DNA of 64,000 nucleotides from Aliiroseovarius lamellibrachiae (GTDB taxonomy: Bacteria; Pseudomonadota; Alphaproteobacteria; Rhodobacterales; Rhodobacteraceae). The translations under genes were made by a program, and so were the position numbers. Under the pieces are notes generated by a model. It had not been told where the DNA came from. It did no database searches and was given only the letters and a program-made list of their open reading frames with translations. This document shows positions 1 through 9,700 of the stretch, piece by piece. Within the stretch, counting starts at the first letter, position 1; each line of letters opens with the position of its first letter. The stretch is taken from assembly GCF_018599245.1 (NCBI RefSeq), contig NZ_JAHEVJ010000001.1:587966-651965 (forward strand), given 5' to 3'.

Positions 1-472
1 CGCCAAACTCAACCGCGGCACCATCTTCGACCAGGATCCGTTTGATCTTACCAGCGCGGGGCGCGGGGATCTGGTTCATGGTTTTCATCGCTTCGACGAT
101 CAAAAGCGTCTGGCCTTCGGTCACGGTGTCGCCAACGCTGACAAACGCGGGGGTGCCCGGTTCGGCTTGCAAATAGGCGGTCCCAACCATGGGTGAGGGG
201 ACAGCGCCTGGATCACTTGCCGGATCTTCGTTCACAGCAGGTGCCGCAGCAGCCGGTGTCGCGGCGGCAGGTGCAGCAGCAGGAGCGGCCATTGCGGGCG
301 GCGCCATTTGTGTCATCTGCACAACTTCTTTGGCACGGCTCACGCGAACATTCAGGCTGTCATTTTCGCCATAGTCACGCATGACTTCCAGTTCTGTCAG
401 GTCGTTTTCCTGCAAGAGCTTGGCCAGAGCCTCAATAAAGGCCACATCGGTTTCGTGGTTTTTCTTGGACAT
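1..472 (-). CDS. accB: Biotin carboxyl carrier protein of acetyl-CoA carboxylase (3' end outside window)
   Basis: BCCP is the cytosolic biotinylated subunit that carries carboxyl groups from biotin carboxylase to carboxyltransferase in the first step of fatty acid synthesis. The frame opens MSKKNHETDVAFIEALAKLL, has an Ala/Pro-rich linker around residues 60-95, and contains the biotin attachment motif EAMKTMNQI with the acceptor Lys at about residue 130. This is the normal N-domain, linker, biotinyl-domain order. The gene runs off base 1 in an open frame, so only the last residues of the biotinyl domain are missing. accC would be expected just beyond the left edge. The 199 bases upstream (473-671) contain no gene and should hold the promoter. 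Confidence 0.95.
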   Translation of the reverse strand, partial: MSKKNHETDVAFIEALAKLLQENDLTELEVMRDYGENDSLNVRVSRAKEVVQMTQMAPPAMAAPAAAPAAATPAAAAPAVNEDPASDPGAVPSPMVGTAYLQAEPGTPAFVSVGDTVTEGQTLLIVEAMKTMNQIPAPRAGKIKRILVEDGAAVEFG

Positions 473-671
473 GGGTCCTCGCCTTTTTTACGCGCCCGGT
501 CTAACGCCGAGCCATATCTGTTTGGTTACATATAGAGCGTGACGTAAGGGGAGAAAAGCGCGAACCCCACCAAAAGTGCATTTTGACGAGGTTCTTTACA
601 GTTGTTTGTGGGGATGACGCCGATTGCACCCGTTTTCCACGATTTCTGGCGGGTCGTTTAGCCTGTTTGAC

Positions 672-1247
672 TTAAACCGGGATGACGGCCGGTTTGGCAG
701 CTTCGGATAAAGCGATCTGCGGTGTGTTCGGTTGAACTTCTGTTTGTGACGGCGGCAAGGGGTTTGGCGTCGCGGTTAAATTGCCAGCATCCGTGTTAAG
801 TGGCATGCTTGCGGGGTCAGGATCCGCGCGCGAACTCTCTGAGCTTTGCACCGCCTCGTTGTTGGAGACATTATTCGCCGCAGGGTCAGTTGGCCGAATT
901 GCATCTGCATTGGTGTCCTTGGCGCGGTTTGCTTCGATCCGTGCAAGGATGGTTTGCAAGTCTTGCTCCACCTCCAGCAAGGTAATCTGAAAGCTCGGTG
1001 TCGGACCCGTTTGGGTATAGGGGTCGATATTTGACTGATCGCCAACTGTGTCCGTGTGGGTTTTTAAAATGCGGTAATCAGCAGCGTTATCTGCCGGCCC
1101 CTGACCGTTGGCTGTATGTGCATCAGTATGTGCCTGTTCAGCGCCTGGGCGCGTTTCCACTCGCGTAACGTCCGGCGCACCGGACACCGTGCTGTGTGCC
1201 GCGACTGTGGCCACTGCGCTGATCGGCGACGGTGCCATGATATCCAT
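672..1247 (-). CDS. Hypothetical Pro/Thr/Asn-rich protein
   Basis: A 191-residue protein of unknown function. It is low in hydrophobic residues and rich in Thr, Pro, Asn, Asp and Ala, so much of it is probably disordered. The only helix-like stretch is around residues 105-135 (LLEVEQDLQTILARIEANR), a possible short coiled coil. No signal peptide or membrane segment is visible. A GGAG lies ten bases before the ATG at 1247, supporting this start. It lies upstream of accB on the same strand but is separated by 199 bases, so it is probably not in the accB operon. The function cannot be assigned. Confidence 0.6.
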   Translation of the reverse strand: MDIMAPSPISAVATVAAHSTVSGAPDVTRVETRPGAEQAHTDAHTANGQGPADNAADYRILKTHTDTVGDQSNIDPYTQTGPTPSFQITLLEVEQDLQTILARIEANRAKDTNADAIRPTDPAANNVSNNEAVQSSESSRADPDPASMPLNTDAGNLTATPNPLPPSQTEVQPNTPQIALSEAAKPAVIPV

Positions 1248-1402
1248 TTTTCTGTTGCTCCGTTTTAGACGAAGCCCCCACCACCGTTCAAATTAAGGGG
1301 GGATGGTTTGTGAAGGGTTAATTTATCAAGGAATCTGTAACGTTGGTTAGCAAACCGTTAATTCGGCTGCGCACACAACAGGTTGCGATCAGTGTATCGT
1401 TG

Positions 1403-2020
1403 CTATTTTGGACTTAATGCCGCGCGGTACATTTGTTCCAAAAACTCTGCCGCTTGTTCAAAATGACTGTCCCCTTCTGGCGACAATATTCCCCGAACCT
1501 GCGCGTCAAAATCTGCGTAATGTTGCGTGGTGGCCCAGATTGAAAAAATCAGATGATGAGGATCAAGTGCTGCAATGCGGCCTTCGCGTGCCCAGCCCGA
1601 AATGATGCGTGCTTTTTCATCCACCAAATCACGCAACGGGCCCTCGATTTGATCCATAATACGAGGCGCGCCCTGAACAATCTCATTTGCAAAAAGGCGA
1701 CTTTCCTTGGGCAAAACACGCGCCATTTCCAGTTTTCTTAGCACATATGCAACAATTTCGCCGATAGGCTCCCCATCAGGCTTTAGCGCTTCAAGGGGTT
1801 CCAACCAATTGTCCATCAACGCGGACAAAAGGGCGCCATGTACCGCGTCTTTTGACGGAAAATAGTAAAGCAAATTGGGTTTCGACAGGCCTGCCGTGTG
1901 CGCGATTTGATCCAAAGTCGCACCGCGAAACCCGTGTAAGGAAAACACCTCAAGTGCGGCTTCCAAAATCGCGGCGCGATTGCGTTTTTGAATTCGGGTT
2001 TGGGGACGTGAACTTACCAT
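1403..2020 (-). CDS. rutR: TetR-family transcriptional regulator, RutR-like
   Basis: A 205-residue TetR repressor. The N-terminal helix-turn-helix (about residues 12-60) contains the recognition segment LSKPNLLYYFPSKDAV, and the C-terminal domain has ANEIVQGAPRIMDQ and HLIFSIWATTQHYADF, which closely follow the YcdC/RutR C-terminal family. In E. coli RutR senses uracil and controls pyrimidine and purine degradation; that the ligand is the same here is inference. The ATG at 2020 is chosen over one at 2053 because AGGAG sits six bases before it. No rut or pyrimidine genes are visible nearby, so a role in the neighbouring acyl-CoA metabolism is also possible. Confidence 0.8.
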   Translation of the reverse strand: MVSSRPQTRIQKRNRAAILEAALEVFSLHGFRGATLDQIAHTAGLSKPNLLYYFPSKDAVHGALLSALMDNWLEPLEALKPDGEPIGEIVAYVLRKLEMARVLPKESRLFANEIVQGAPRIMDQIEGPLRDLVDEKARIISGWAREGRIAALDPHHLIFSIWATTQHYADFDAQVRGILSPEGDSHFEQAAEFLEQMYRAALSPK

Positions 2021-2077
2021 ATACTTCTCCTGCTCCCGAGAGATTGCCATCACTTGGCGCTCACATGATTGGGGGTG

Positions 2078-2620
2078 CTACAGCGGCATACCCGCGAATT
2101 TTGCAACCAGCTCGGGCAACTTTCTAGCTCCAAATTTTTGTAAAAGACGCGCGCGATGTGCTTCTACTGTACGGTACGAAAGGCCAAGGCGCAGGCCTAT
2201 TTCTTTCGATGTTTCGCCCTGACAAGTCAGGATCGCCACCTCGCGCTCGCGCATGGTCAATTCCACGACAGGGCGCTCAGCTGACAGATCAACAAAGCTC
2301 CATACACCTTGCTTGAACGGGTCCTCGGGCGTCAGCGAAGTGCCGCGCACCCGGCACCAAAACAAATCACCGTCAAGCCGTCGCATGACACGTTCATCTT
2401 CGTAACGCCCTGTTTCTCTTAATATATCCCCGCCAACAGTTGCGACTTTTTCGTAATCCTGAAGAGAGGGGTAAAGCCGTTCAAGCGGCATGTCTGAGAA
2501 TGTGGTAATGTCTTCGCCAAACATCTCGGCAAAGCGATAGTTGCACTGACGCACGATACGGTTTTCGGTAAGGGCCAGCCCGGTTGGGGCGTGCAGGAAG
2601 GCAATGTCCATTTGCGTCAT
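2078..2620 (-). CDS. PAS-LuxR transcriptional regulator
   Basis: A regulator of about 180 residues with an N-terminal PAS domain (about 5-110; AFLHAPTGLALTENRIVRQC start, WCRVRGTSL end) and a C-terminal LuxR/FixJ helix-turn-helix (about 120-175; LTMREREVAILTCQGETSKE, then GLSYRTVEAHRARLLQK). It has no receiver domain, so the PAS domain is presumably the sensory part; the ligand is unknown. The ATG at 2620 is preferred because AGGA lies seven bases upstream; a frame extension to 2803 lacks such a site and would cross the divergent promoter region. It is transcribed away from the acyl-CoA synthetase at 2852 and is a natural candidate for its regulator. Confidence 0.85.
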   Translation of the reverse strand: MTQMDIAFLHAPTGLALTENRIVRQCNYRFAEMFGEDITTFSDMPLERLYPSLQDYEKVATVGGDILRETGRYEDERVMRRLDGDLFWCRVRGTSLTPEDPFKQGVWSFVDLSAERPVVELTMREREVAILTCQGETSKEIGLRLGLSYRTVEAHRARLLQKFGARKLPELVAKFAGMPL

Positions 2621-2714
2621 TTCGGTATCCTGCCAAATCTGGGGGCGTATTTCTACCCGCTTGTGTGCAAGGGGCGCGTGGGTGGATAATTCAACGATCA
2701 CAAAGGAGAAGGCA

Positions 2715-2855
2715 ATGGTGCAAATCGTCGGATGGAGCGCTTCGCGTGAACCTGTCGTCTGGGGAAAAGCCCAAAGGGCATCCCGTGGATTGTTCATTCC
2801 CATGGGCGGCTCTGATGCTGCATCTTACGCATCACTATTGGAGGCTGTGAAATGA
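2715..2855 (+). CDS. Small ORF (46 aa) overlapping the start of the acyl-CoA synthetase gene
   Basis: A 46-codon frame starting MVQIVGWSASREPVVWGKAQ. It has an excellent ribosome-binding site (AAAGGAG, six bases before ATG) and its stop overlaps the ATG of the next gene as ATGA, the pattern of translational coupling. No signal peptide, membrane segment or known family is recognised. It could be a leader peptide, a small partner protein or the remnant of a larger enzyme. The start signals are strong, but protein-level evidence is absent. Confidence 0.45.
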   Translation: MVQIVGWSASREPVVWGKAQRASRGLFIPMGGSDAASYASLLEAVK

Positions 2856-4366
2856 ATTTGGCACTTTGGTTAGAACGCACCGCGAAAGTACATGGCACGC
2901 GACCTGCGATTTTCAGCGGCGACGTTCAAGTGCATGATTACACGTCTTTTTTTCGCGCATCGTTGGGCCTTTCAGCTGCTTTGGGCGCGCGCGGCATTGC
3001 GCCGGGCGACCGCGTGGCTTTGTTTATGCGCAACTGTCCAGAATATCTGCTGGGTTTCTACGGTGCTTGGGCCGCTGGTGCAGGTGTTGTGCCGATCAAT
3101 GCCAAGCTTCACGCCAAGGAGGCAGCTTACATATTGGAAAACTCGGGCGCCAAACTGGCCTTGGTCACACCAGAGCTTGGGGCGGAACTGGCAAAGGTAA
3201 GTGATCTGCCGATGGTGGATGTGACATCAGATGACTTTACGGCGATGTGCGCCCATGCCCCGCGAGATATCATTCCCCGTACTGACGGGGATCTTGCGTG
3301 GCTGTTTTATACCTCTGGCACCACTGGCCGCCCCAAAGGGGTGTTCATCAGCCACGGCATGATCCGAGCCACCTCATTGTCCTTTCTTTTGGATTGTGAC
3401 CAGGTTCAGCCCGAAGATGCGGCTTTCTATATGGCACCAATGAGCCACGGCGCCGGGATTTATGCACCGATACATGTGGCAAAAGCCGCGCGGCACATCA
3501 CCCCGGCCTCGGGCGGTTTTGATGAGATGGAGCTGTTACAGGCCGCCGAAACGCAGGGGCCGCTGTCGATGTTCATGGCCCCGACCATGGTGCGCCGCCT
3601 GACCGATGTGGCCAAAGCAGCGGGCAAACGGGGGGAGGGGATCAAAACCATCATTTATGGTGGCGGTCCGATGTATCTGGCCGATATCACCGATGCGGTT
3701 GATTGGTTCGGCCCGCGATTTGCTCAGATTTATGGTCAGGGGGAATGTCCGATGGCGATCACAGCACTTTCACGAGAAGAGGTTGCCGATCGCAGTCATC
3801 CCCGGTGGCGAGAACGGCTCGCTTCGGTCGGACGTGCGCAATCTGTGGTCGAGGTGATGATCGGTGATGAGGATGGGCAACCGCTCCCGATCGGTGACGT
3901 CGGCGAGATTATGGTGCGGGGCACCCCCGTTATGCCCGGCTATTGGCAGAACCCTAAGGCCACGGAAAAGACACTTGTGGGGGGATGGTTGATGACCGGT
4001 GACATGGGGTATCTCGACGAAGATGGGTATCTGACAATGCGAGATCGCTCAAAAGATGTGATCATCTCTGGGGGGACGAATATTTACCCGCGCGAGGTGG
4101 AAGAGGCATTGCTGACCCATCCGATGGTACACGAGGTATCGGTGGTCGGTCGCCCCAATGATGAATGGGGCGAAGACGTTGTTGCCTATGTGGTTCCCGC
4201 GTCGGGATCATCCCCCGATGCTGCAGAATTGGATGCGCATTGCCTTGCACAAATCGCACGTTTTAAACGCCCGAAAACCTATTTTTGGCTCTCTGAATTG
4301 CCGAAAAACAACTATGGCAAGGTTTTGAAAACCGAGTTGCGCCGCAAATTGCAGGGCTCAGATTGA
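2852..4366 (+). CDS. AMP-forming acyl-CoA synthetase (class I AMP-dependent ligase)
   Basis: A 504-residue cytosolic ligase of the ANL superfamily that activates a carboxylic acid through an acyl-adenylate and transfers it to coenzyme A. Visible motifs are the P-loop-like YTSGTTGRPKG at about 153-163, IYGQGE (A5 region) near 292, GWLMTGDMGYLDEDG and RDRSKDVIISGGTNIYPREV (A7-A8, domain hinge), and the C-terminal catalytic Lys in LPKNNYGKVLK. The substrate cannot be read from sequence; medium-chain or aromatic acids are typical of this size class. Its ATG overlaps the stop of the 46-residue frame upstream, and a PAS-LuxR regulator is divergent. Confidence 0.92.
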   Translation: MNLALWLERTAKVHGTRPAIFSGDVQVHDYTSFFRASLGLSAALGARGIAPGDRVALFMRNCPEYLLGFYGAWAAGAGVVPINAKLHAKEAAYILENSGAKLALVTPELGAELAKVSDLPMVDVTSDDFTAMCAHAPRDIIPRTDGDLAWLFYTSGTTGRPKGVFISHGMIRATSLSFLLDCDQVQPEDAAFYMAPMSHGAGIYAPIHVAKAARHITPASGGFDEMELLQAAETQGPLSMFMAPTMVRRLTDVAKAAGKRGEGIKTIIYGGGPMYLADITDAVDWFGPRFAQIYGQGECPMAITALSREEVADRSHPRWRERLASVGRAQSVVEVMIGDEDGQPLPIGDVGEIMVRGTPVMPGYWQNPKATEKTLVGGWLMTGDMGYLDEDGYLTMRDRSKDVIISGGTNIYPREVEEALLTHPMVHEVSVVGRPNDEWGEDVVAYVVPASGSSPDAAELDAHCLAQIARFKRPKTYFWLSELPKNNYGKVLKTELRRKLQGSD

Positions 4367-4408
4367 CATATTTTTATCTGTGACTGACCCAATGCTTTGC
4401 GTGTTGCA

Positions 4409-4681
4409 TTAACAAGGCGCGGTGTAATATCCGCCATTGCCGTTTGCATAGGCGCATTCCTGCGTCTCATTGTTTTTCGCGATCAGATTGCCCGCTGCGG
4501 CACCGGCCAAGGTCGCGACAATCTTCCAATTTGTGTTGGCACCCAGCAAATCAGCGAGGGCTAACCCTGTGACGGCACCTGCGCCTGTGCTGATGGCTCT
4601 TTGCTGATCTGCAGGAAGTTGCTGACAACCGACCAGGCCAAGGCTGGTGGCAAATGACAAGGTGATGAGGTGTTTATACAT
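4409..4681 (-). CDS. Small glycine-zipper lipoprotein
   Basis: A 90-residue predicted lipoprotein. MYKHLITLSFATSLGLVGC is a signal peptide ending in the lipobox LVGC, so Cys19 should be acylated. Two Gly/Ala-rich hydrophobic stretches (TGAGAVTGLALADLLGA and ATLAGAAAGNLIA) resemble the glycine-zipper segments of outer-membrane 17-kDa-type proteins. It stands alone between the acyl-CoA synthetase and acs, convergent with the former. The exact role is unknown; envelope association is inferred. Confidence 0.8.
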   Translation of the reverse strand: MYKHLITLSFATSLGLVGCQQLPADQQRAISTGAGAVTGLALADLLGANTNWKIVATLAGAAAGNLIAKNNETQECAYANGNGGYYTAPC

Positions 4682-4784
4682 GATCTATCCTTATAATTTT
4701 GCTTGCCGCTTTAGCTTTTACCGTTCGCGGCAAACAGGCAAACCTTCAATTTGGGGCCTATAAAACCGGCGACAACCAGCGCAC

Positions 4785-4813
4785 AAAAAAACGCCGATGC
4801 AAAAGCACCGGCG
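4785..4813 (-). terminator. Intrinsic terminator of the liv-acs operon
   Basis: Read on the minus strand, CGCCGGTGC - TTTT - GCATCGGCG (one internal mismatch) is followed by seven T. It lies about 47 bases past the acs stop codon and is the only strong terminator seen after livKHMGF-acs. Confidence 0.8.
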
Positions 4814-4859
4814 CTGAAAGGTGAGGACCCCGACCCTGGGGCCCTCTCGGGGAGGTGGG

Positions 4860-6806
4860 TTAGCGTTTCAGGCGGTTTTCGATCAGGTCATCAACCACGG
4901 AAGGATCCGCCAAAGTGGACGTATCGCCAAGCGCGCCGAAATCATCCTCGGCAATTTTGCGCAAGATACGGCGCATAATCTTGCCCGAACGGGTTTTCGG
5001 CAGGCCGGGGGACCATTGGATGTGATCGGGGCTGGCAATGGGGCCAATTTCGGTGCGGACCCAGTTGCGCAGTTCCGTTTTCAGATCGTCTGTGTATTCT
5101 TCCCCATCCATCAAAGTGACATAGCAATAGATGCCTTGCCCTTTGATATCATGTGGGAAACCAACAACGGCAGCCTCGGAGACTTTGGGGTGTGCAACCA
5201 GCGCGCTTTCCACTTCTGCGGTGCCCATACGGTGCCCAGAGACATTGATCACATCATCCACACGGCCGGTGATCCAGTAATACCCATCAGCGTCGCGACG
5301 GCAGCCATCACCGGTAAAATAATATCCTTTGTAGTCGGCGAAATAGGTCGCCACAAAGCGATCATGATCACCGTAGACCGAGCGCATCTGACCCGGCCAG
5401 CTGTCTTTCATGCACAATACGCCTTCGGCTTCGGTGGTGGTGATTTCTTCGCCAGAGGTTGGCTCGAGGATGACCGGTTGAACCCCGAAAAACGGCGTTG
5501 TGGCCGACCCTGGTTTGGTTGCGGTCGCACCGGGCAGGGGGGTCAGAAGATGCCCGCCGGTTTCGGTTTGCCACCAAGTATCAACGATGGGGCAGGTGCC
5601 TTTGCCGACAACGTCATTGTACCAATTCCAGGCCTCGGGGTTGATCGGTTCGCCCACGGTGCCCAGCACCTTAAGCGATGAGAGGTCACATTTGGTCACA
5701 AACTCTTCGCCACGCGCCATCAGGGCACGGATTGCGGTCGGGGCTGTGTAAAATTGGTTGACCTTGTGTTTTTCACAAACCTGCCAAAAGCGTGACGCAT
5801 CCGGGTAAGTGGGCACGCCTTCAAACATCACGGTTGTCGCGCCATTGGCCAGCGGACCATAGACGATATAGCTGTGGCCGGTGACCCATCCCACGTCTGC
5901 GGTACACCAATAAACGTCACCTTCGTGGTAGTCGAACACGTATTCATGGGTCATTGAGGCCCAAAGAAGATAGCCGCCAGAAGTGTGTACAACGCCTTTT
6001 GGTTGGCCTGTTGAGCCTGAGGTGTAGAGGATAAACAGCGGATCCTCTGCGTTCATGGGAGCAGCGGGGCAATCGGCCGAAGCATTTGCCATCATCGCAG
6101 AATAGCTGTGGTCGCGCCCTTCTACCATGGCAACGTCGCCGCCGGTGCGTTCCACCACCAGAACGGGTGTCTTGCCCAAATCGCCATGCTCAAGGGCGGC
6201 ATCCACGTTGGATTTCAGCGGCGTATTGCGCCCGCCGCGTGGTGCTTCATCTGCGGTGACCACAAGGGCAGCGCCACAACCTTCGACGCGTGCCGCAAGG
6301 GCTTCTGGTGAAAAGCCAGCAAAGACGATCGAATGGATGGCCCCAAGACGGGCACAGGCCAGCATCGCATAAGCGGCTTCGGGGATCATCGGAAGATAAA
6401 GAACAACCCGGTCGCCTTTGCCAACACCCATCTCTTTGTAAACATTTGCAAGTTTGCAAACATTCTCATGCAATTCGCGATAGGTGATGTGCTTGGAAAC
6501 ATTTGGATCATCGGCTTCCCAGATGATCGCGGTCTGATCTGCGCGGGTCGCCAAATGGCGGTCAATACAGTTGGCGGCGATGTTCAACTCGCCATCTTCA
6601 AACCATTTGATTGAGACGTCAGGGTACGCAAAGCTCACGTTTTTCATGACGGTCGGCGCCTTGGTCCAATCAAGACGGGCCGAGTGTTCGCGCCAGAAAT
6701 TGTCGGCGTCATTCACACTGGCATCATACATTGCGGCGTATTTGGCCGCATCAATATGGGCATTTGCAATAAATTCGGCTGAGGGCGGGTAGGTTTTGTC
6801 ACTCAT
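4860..6806 (-). CDS. acs: Acetyl-CoA synthetase (AMP-forming)
   Basis: Converts acetate, ATP and CoA to acetyl-CoA, AMP and pyrophosphate in the cytosol. The 648-residue length is standard for Acs. Motifs: [11 protein letters not shown] at about 263, the [18 protein letters not shown] segment, [37 protein letters not shown], and the acetylatable Lys in [12 protein letters not shown] near residue 607. The start at 6806 (MSDKTYPPS) is chosen because GAGG lies seven bases upstream. The gene is the last in a leftward operon behind the five liv genes, 89 bases after livF, with a 9-bp-stem hairpin in the gap and an intrinsic terminator after it. Confidence 0.97.
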   Translation of the reverse strand: MSDKTYPPSAEFIANAHIDAAKYAAMYDASVNDADNFWREHSARLDWTKAPTVMKNVSFAYPDVSIKWFEDGELNIAANCIDRHLATRADQTAIIWEADDPNVSKHITYRELHENVCKLANVYKEMGVGKGDRVVLYLPMIPEAAYAMLACARLGAIHSIVFAGFSPEALAARVEGCGAALVVTADEAPRGGRNTPLKSNVDAALEHGDLGKTPVLVVERTGGDVAMVEGRDHSYSAMMANASADCPAAPMNAEDPLFILYTSGSTGQPKGVVHTSGGYLLWASMTHEYVFDYHEGDVYWCTADVGWVTGHSYIVYGPLANGATTVMFEGVPTYPDASRFWQVCEKHKVNQFYTAPTAIRALMARGEEFVTKCDLSSLKVLGTVGEPINPEAWNWYNDVVGKGTCPIVDTWWQTETGGHLLTPLPGATATKPGSATTPFFGVQPVILEPTSGEEITTTEAEGVLCMKDSWPGQMRSVYGDHDRFVATYFADYKGYYFTGDGCRRDADGYYWITGRVDDVINVSGHRMGTAEVESALVAHPKVSEAAVVGFPHDIKGQGIYCYVTLMDGEEYTDDLKTELRNWVRTEIGPIASPDHIQWSPGLPKTRSGKIMRRILRKIAEDDFGALGDTSTLADPSVVDDLIENRLKR

Positions 6807-6844
6807 TGGTGAGCCTCTTCCTGTCGTCATGTTCTGGTTCAGAG

Positions 6845-6870
6845 CAGGGGAGCACCTGTTGGCTCCCCTG
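6845..6870. other. Intergenic hairpin between livF and acs
   Basis: CAGGGGAGC and GCTCCCCTG form a perfect nine-base stem around an eight-base loop. There is no T-run on either strand, so it is more likely an mRNA-stability or processing element than a terminator. Confidence 0.55.
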
Positions 6871-6895
6871 TCCAGAGGGAATGTTTGCGCGGCCG

Positions 6896-7696
6896 TTAGA
6901 TCGCGAGGTATTCGTTACGAAGCGCTTCGTTTTCAAGCACTTCGCTCGCGGACCCATCATAGACCACACTGCCGGTATCAAGGATCACAGCGCGATCGGC
7001 GAGCTGAAGTGCGCGCACGGCGTTTTGTTCCACGATCACTGTGGTAATGCCCTGTTCTTTGATGATGTTGAGCGTCTTTTCGATCTCATCAACAATCACC
7101 GGTGCAAGGCCCTCGTATGGCTCATCCAAAAGCAGCACTTTGATGTCACGCACCAAGGCGCGGGCGATGGCAAGCATCTGTTGTTCCCCACCCGAAAGCG
7201 TTGTGCCTTCCTGCTTGCGGCGCTCTTTCAAACGGGGAAAGAGTTCATAGACGCGCTCCAATGACCAACCAACCGGTTCCACAATTTGCGCCAGTTGCAG
7301 GTTTTCTTCGACGGTCAGACCCTGAATGATGCAGCGATCTTCTGGCACCAAAGCCATGCCCAACTGGGCAGCCTCATAGCTTTTGCGATCGTGCAAATGC
7401 GCATGGTCCAGCCAAATCTCGCCGTGGGTGACCATCGGTTCATCCATCCGCGCGATGGCGCGCAAGGTTGACGTTTTCCCCGCACCGTTACGGCCCAAGA
7501 GGGCAAGGATTTCACCCTCATGCACATTAAAGCTGACACCCTGCACAATATAGCTTTCGCCATAATACGCATGCAGGTCCCAGACCGAGAAATAAGCGGG
7601 TGCCGTGGCGGCGTGGTTGCGGTTCTTTGAGAAATCCTTGCCGTTGGGCGTGGGTTGATCTTTGAGCAATGTCTCTGTCATTGATGAATCTGCCAT
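6896..7696 (-). CDS. livF: Branched-chain-amino-acid-type ABC transporter ATPase (LivF family)
   Basis: One of the two cytoplasmic ATPases of a HAAT-family importer. Of 266 residues, the first 40 or so are an unusually long polar N-terminal extension; the ABC domain follows with Walker [13 protein letters not shown], signature [15 protein letters not shown] and Walker B VLLLDEP. The start at 7696 has AAGGAG six bases upstream; longer in-frame starts would run back into livG. It follows livG by 10 bases and precedes acs. Substrate: see the binding-protein entry. Confidence 0.9.
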   Translation of the reverse strand: MADSSMTETLLKDQPTPNGKDFSKNRNHAATAPAYFSVWDLHAYYGESYIVQGVSFNVHEGEILALLGRNGAGKTSTLRAIARMDEPMVTHGEIWLDHAHLHDRKSYEAAQLGMALVPEDRCIIQGLTVEENLQLAQIVEPVGWSLERVYELFPRLKERRKQEGTTLSGGEQQMLAIARALVRDIKVLLLDEPYEGLAPVIVDEIEKTLNIIKEQGITTVIVEQNAVRALQLADRAVILDTGSVVYDGSASEVLENEALRNEYLAI

Positions 7697-7706
7697 GTCA
7701 TGCTCC

Positions 7707-8465
7707 TTATTGCTGTGTCTCACCCAGATACGCTTCGCGTACCTTAGGGTGGTCTTTGATTTTGTCAGGACTGTCTTCGACAAGGGGGGTGCCCTGTGCC
7801 AAAACAGTGATCCGGTCGGCCAACGAGAACACAACATGCATATCATGTTCAATAATGGCCATGGTGATGTCGCGCTTTTCTTTGATCTCTTTTAACAAGT
7901 CGATCGTGTTGTTGGTGTCAGCGCGTGCCATGCCCGCGGTGGGCTCGTCCAGCAGCAGGAGTTTCGGATCCTGCACCAGGCACATGGCCATTTCTAACCG
8001 GCGCTTGTCACCGCGTGACATCGAAGACGCATGCATATGCCGCTTGTCGATCATATTCACGTCAATCAGCATTTGCTCGGCTTTTTCAACCAGATCCGTT
8101 TCTTCCGCGACGCTTTCAAAAGCATGCATTCGAAAGCTGCCGTCGCGTTTGGCAAAGCAAGGGATCATCATGTTTTCCATCACATTGAGATCTCCAAAGA
8201 TCTCAGGTGTTTGGAACACACGGCTTACCCCCATTTGGGTGATTTCATACGGCGTACGACCCAACAAAGACTGGCCGTCAAACATTACCGAACCAGTGTC
8301 GGGGATCAGCTTGCCCACAAAGCAGTTCAGCAATGTGGATTTTCCCGCCCCATTGGGGCCGATGATGGCATGCACGGTATTTTCCTGCACGCTTAGGTTC
8401 ACATCCCCAAGGGCTTGCAGACCACCGAAACGTTTGCCAACGCCTTTGACTTCAAGAATTCCCAT
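7707..8465 (-). CDS. livG: Branched-chain-amino-acid-type ABC transporter ATPase (LivG family)
   Basis: The second ATPase of the importer, 252 residues, with Walker A IIGPNGAGKSTLL and Walker B LLLLDEPTAGMA. The signature region reads SMSRGDKRRLEMAM rather than the common LSGG or LSHG form, but the flanking residues are otherwise typical of LivG. GGAG lies eight bases before the ATG. It is packed between livM and livF. Confidence 0.9.
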   Translation of the reverse strand: MGILEVKGVGKRFGGLQALGDVNLSVQENTVHAIIGPNGAGKSTLLNCFVGKLIPDTGSVMFDGQSLLGRTPYEITQMGVSRVFQTPEIFGDLNVMENMMIPCFAKRDGSFRMHAFESVAEETDLVEKAEQMLIDVNMIDKRHMHASSMSRGDKRRLEMAMCLVQDPKLLLLDEPTAGMARADTNNTIDLLKEIKEKRDITMAIIEHDMHVVFSLADRITVLAQGTPLVEDSPDKIKDHPKVREAYLGETQQ

Positions 8466-8479
8466 CTTTCCGTCTCCTT

Positions 8480-9697
8480 TTACTCAGCCACATGGGGCGC
8501 TTGTTTCGGGTGATGCTCGGGGTCGTCACTGTCGCCCCCACGGCGGTTCTTGAAATAGCTCTTGATACGCTGGCCGCCCTCAACAAGACCGCCTGGCAAA
8601 AAGATCACCACGATCATAAAGAGCACGCCGGATGTCATGTGCCAGCCTGAGCCCACGAAATGTTCGGCCGCCCAGATGACAATGCTTTCCAAACTATCAG
8701 GCAACCAGCCAAACCATTGGTGCAACACTTGGTCGTTGATCTTGGAAAAGATGTTTTCCATGTATTTGATCACGCCTGCACCCAGAACCGGGCCCATCAT
8801 GGTGCCGACGCCGCCAAGAATGGTCATCAGAACAACTTCGCCAGAGGCGGTCCACTGCATGCGCTCTGCACCTGCAAGGGGATCCATTGAGGCGAGAAGC
8901 CCACCCGCAAGACCCGCATACATGCCGGAGATCACGAACGCCGCAAGCGTATAAGGCCGTGCGTTCAACCCGGTATAGTTCAGGCGTTGCTGGTTCGATT
9001 TAATCGCACGCAACATCAGACCAAACGGCGAACGGAAGATGCGCAGGCTAAGGTAAAAGGCGATGATCGCGATGATGGCACAGAAATAGTAACCAGCAGA
9101 GAAGGTGAACTCCCATGAGCCGATTGCGATTTTCTGCGCAGCGCCCATTTCAATTCCAAAGAAATGCGTGCCGGGCACGTTGCCGCTTGCAGAAACCTGT
9201 TGGCCCAAGATACGTGGGTCATTCAAGGTCACTTGCAGACCGGTTTCACCATTGGTGATCGGGGTCAGCACCGAATACGCGAGGTTATAGCTCATCTGTG
9301 CAAAGGCCAGCGTCAGGATCGAAAAGTAGATCCCGGAGCGGCGCAAACTGACATAGCCGATGACCAAAGCAAACAGGCCCGACATGATCACCGCAAGGAC
9401 CAACCCCGGCAGGACGTTCATCGACAGCAGCTTGAACATCCAAACCGCCGAATAAGATCCCACACCCAGAAAGGCCGCGTGACCAAACGAGAGATAGCCG
9501 GTAAGGCCAAACAGGATGTTAAAGCCGATCGCAAAGATGCCGAAGATGGCAAAGCGTTGCATCAGATCAGGATAGCCTGCGTTAAACTGGGCCAAGCCAG
9601 ACCCTTCGGGGAAGGGTTGCAGAAGGATCGGGGTTGCCAATGTCAGGAAGGTGACAATCAGCAGGAATTTCATATCTTTTTTATCAAGTCCAAGCAT
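8480..9697 (-). CDS. livM: Branched-chain-amino-acid-type ABC permease (LivM family)
   Basis: An integral inner-membrane permease subunit of 405 residues with about ten hydrophobic segments and the family motif [18 protein letters not shown] near residue 60. It is a little longer than average because of a polar cytoplasmic tail rich in charged residues and His (after about 370). GGAGG precedes the ATG by eight bases and lies inside the end of livH, indicating coupled translation. Confidence 0.92.
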   Translation of the reverse strand: MLGLDKKDMKFLLIVTFLTLATPILLQPFPEGSGLAQFNAGYPDLMQRFAIFGIFAIGFNILFGLTGYLSFGHAAFLGVGSYSAVWMFKLLSMNVLPGLVLAVIMSGLFALVIGYVSLRRSGIYFSILTLAFAQMSYNLAYSVLTPITNGETGLQVTLNDPRILGQQVSASGNVPGTHFFGIEMGAAQKIAIGSWEFTFSAGYYFCAIIAIIAFYLSLRIFRSPFGLMLRAIKSNQQRLNYTGLNARPYTLAAFVISGMYAGLAGGLLASMDPLAGAERMQWTASGEVVLMTILGGVGTMMGPVLGAGVIKYMENIFSKINDQVLHQWFGWLPDSLESIVIWAAEHFVGSGWHMTSGVLFMIVVIFLPGGLVEGGQRIKSYFKNRRGGDSDDPEHHPKQAPHVAE

Positions 9698-9700
9698 TGA

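Noticed and set aside
4821..5681. A 286-codon open frame on the plus strand opposite acs
   Set aside because: It lies wholly antisense to a clear, full-length acetyl-CoA synthetase, has no recognised motif, and arises from the G+C-rich third positions of the real gene.
7669..8553. A 294-codon open frame on the plus strand opposite livG and livF
   Set aside because: Antisense to two intact ABC ATPase genes, no ribosome-binding site or recognised domain.
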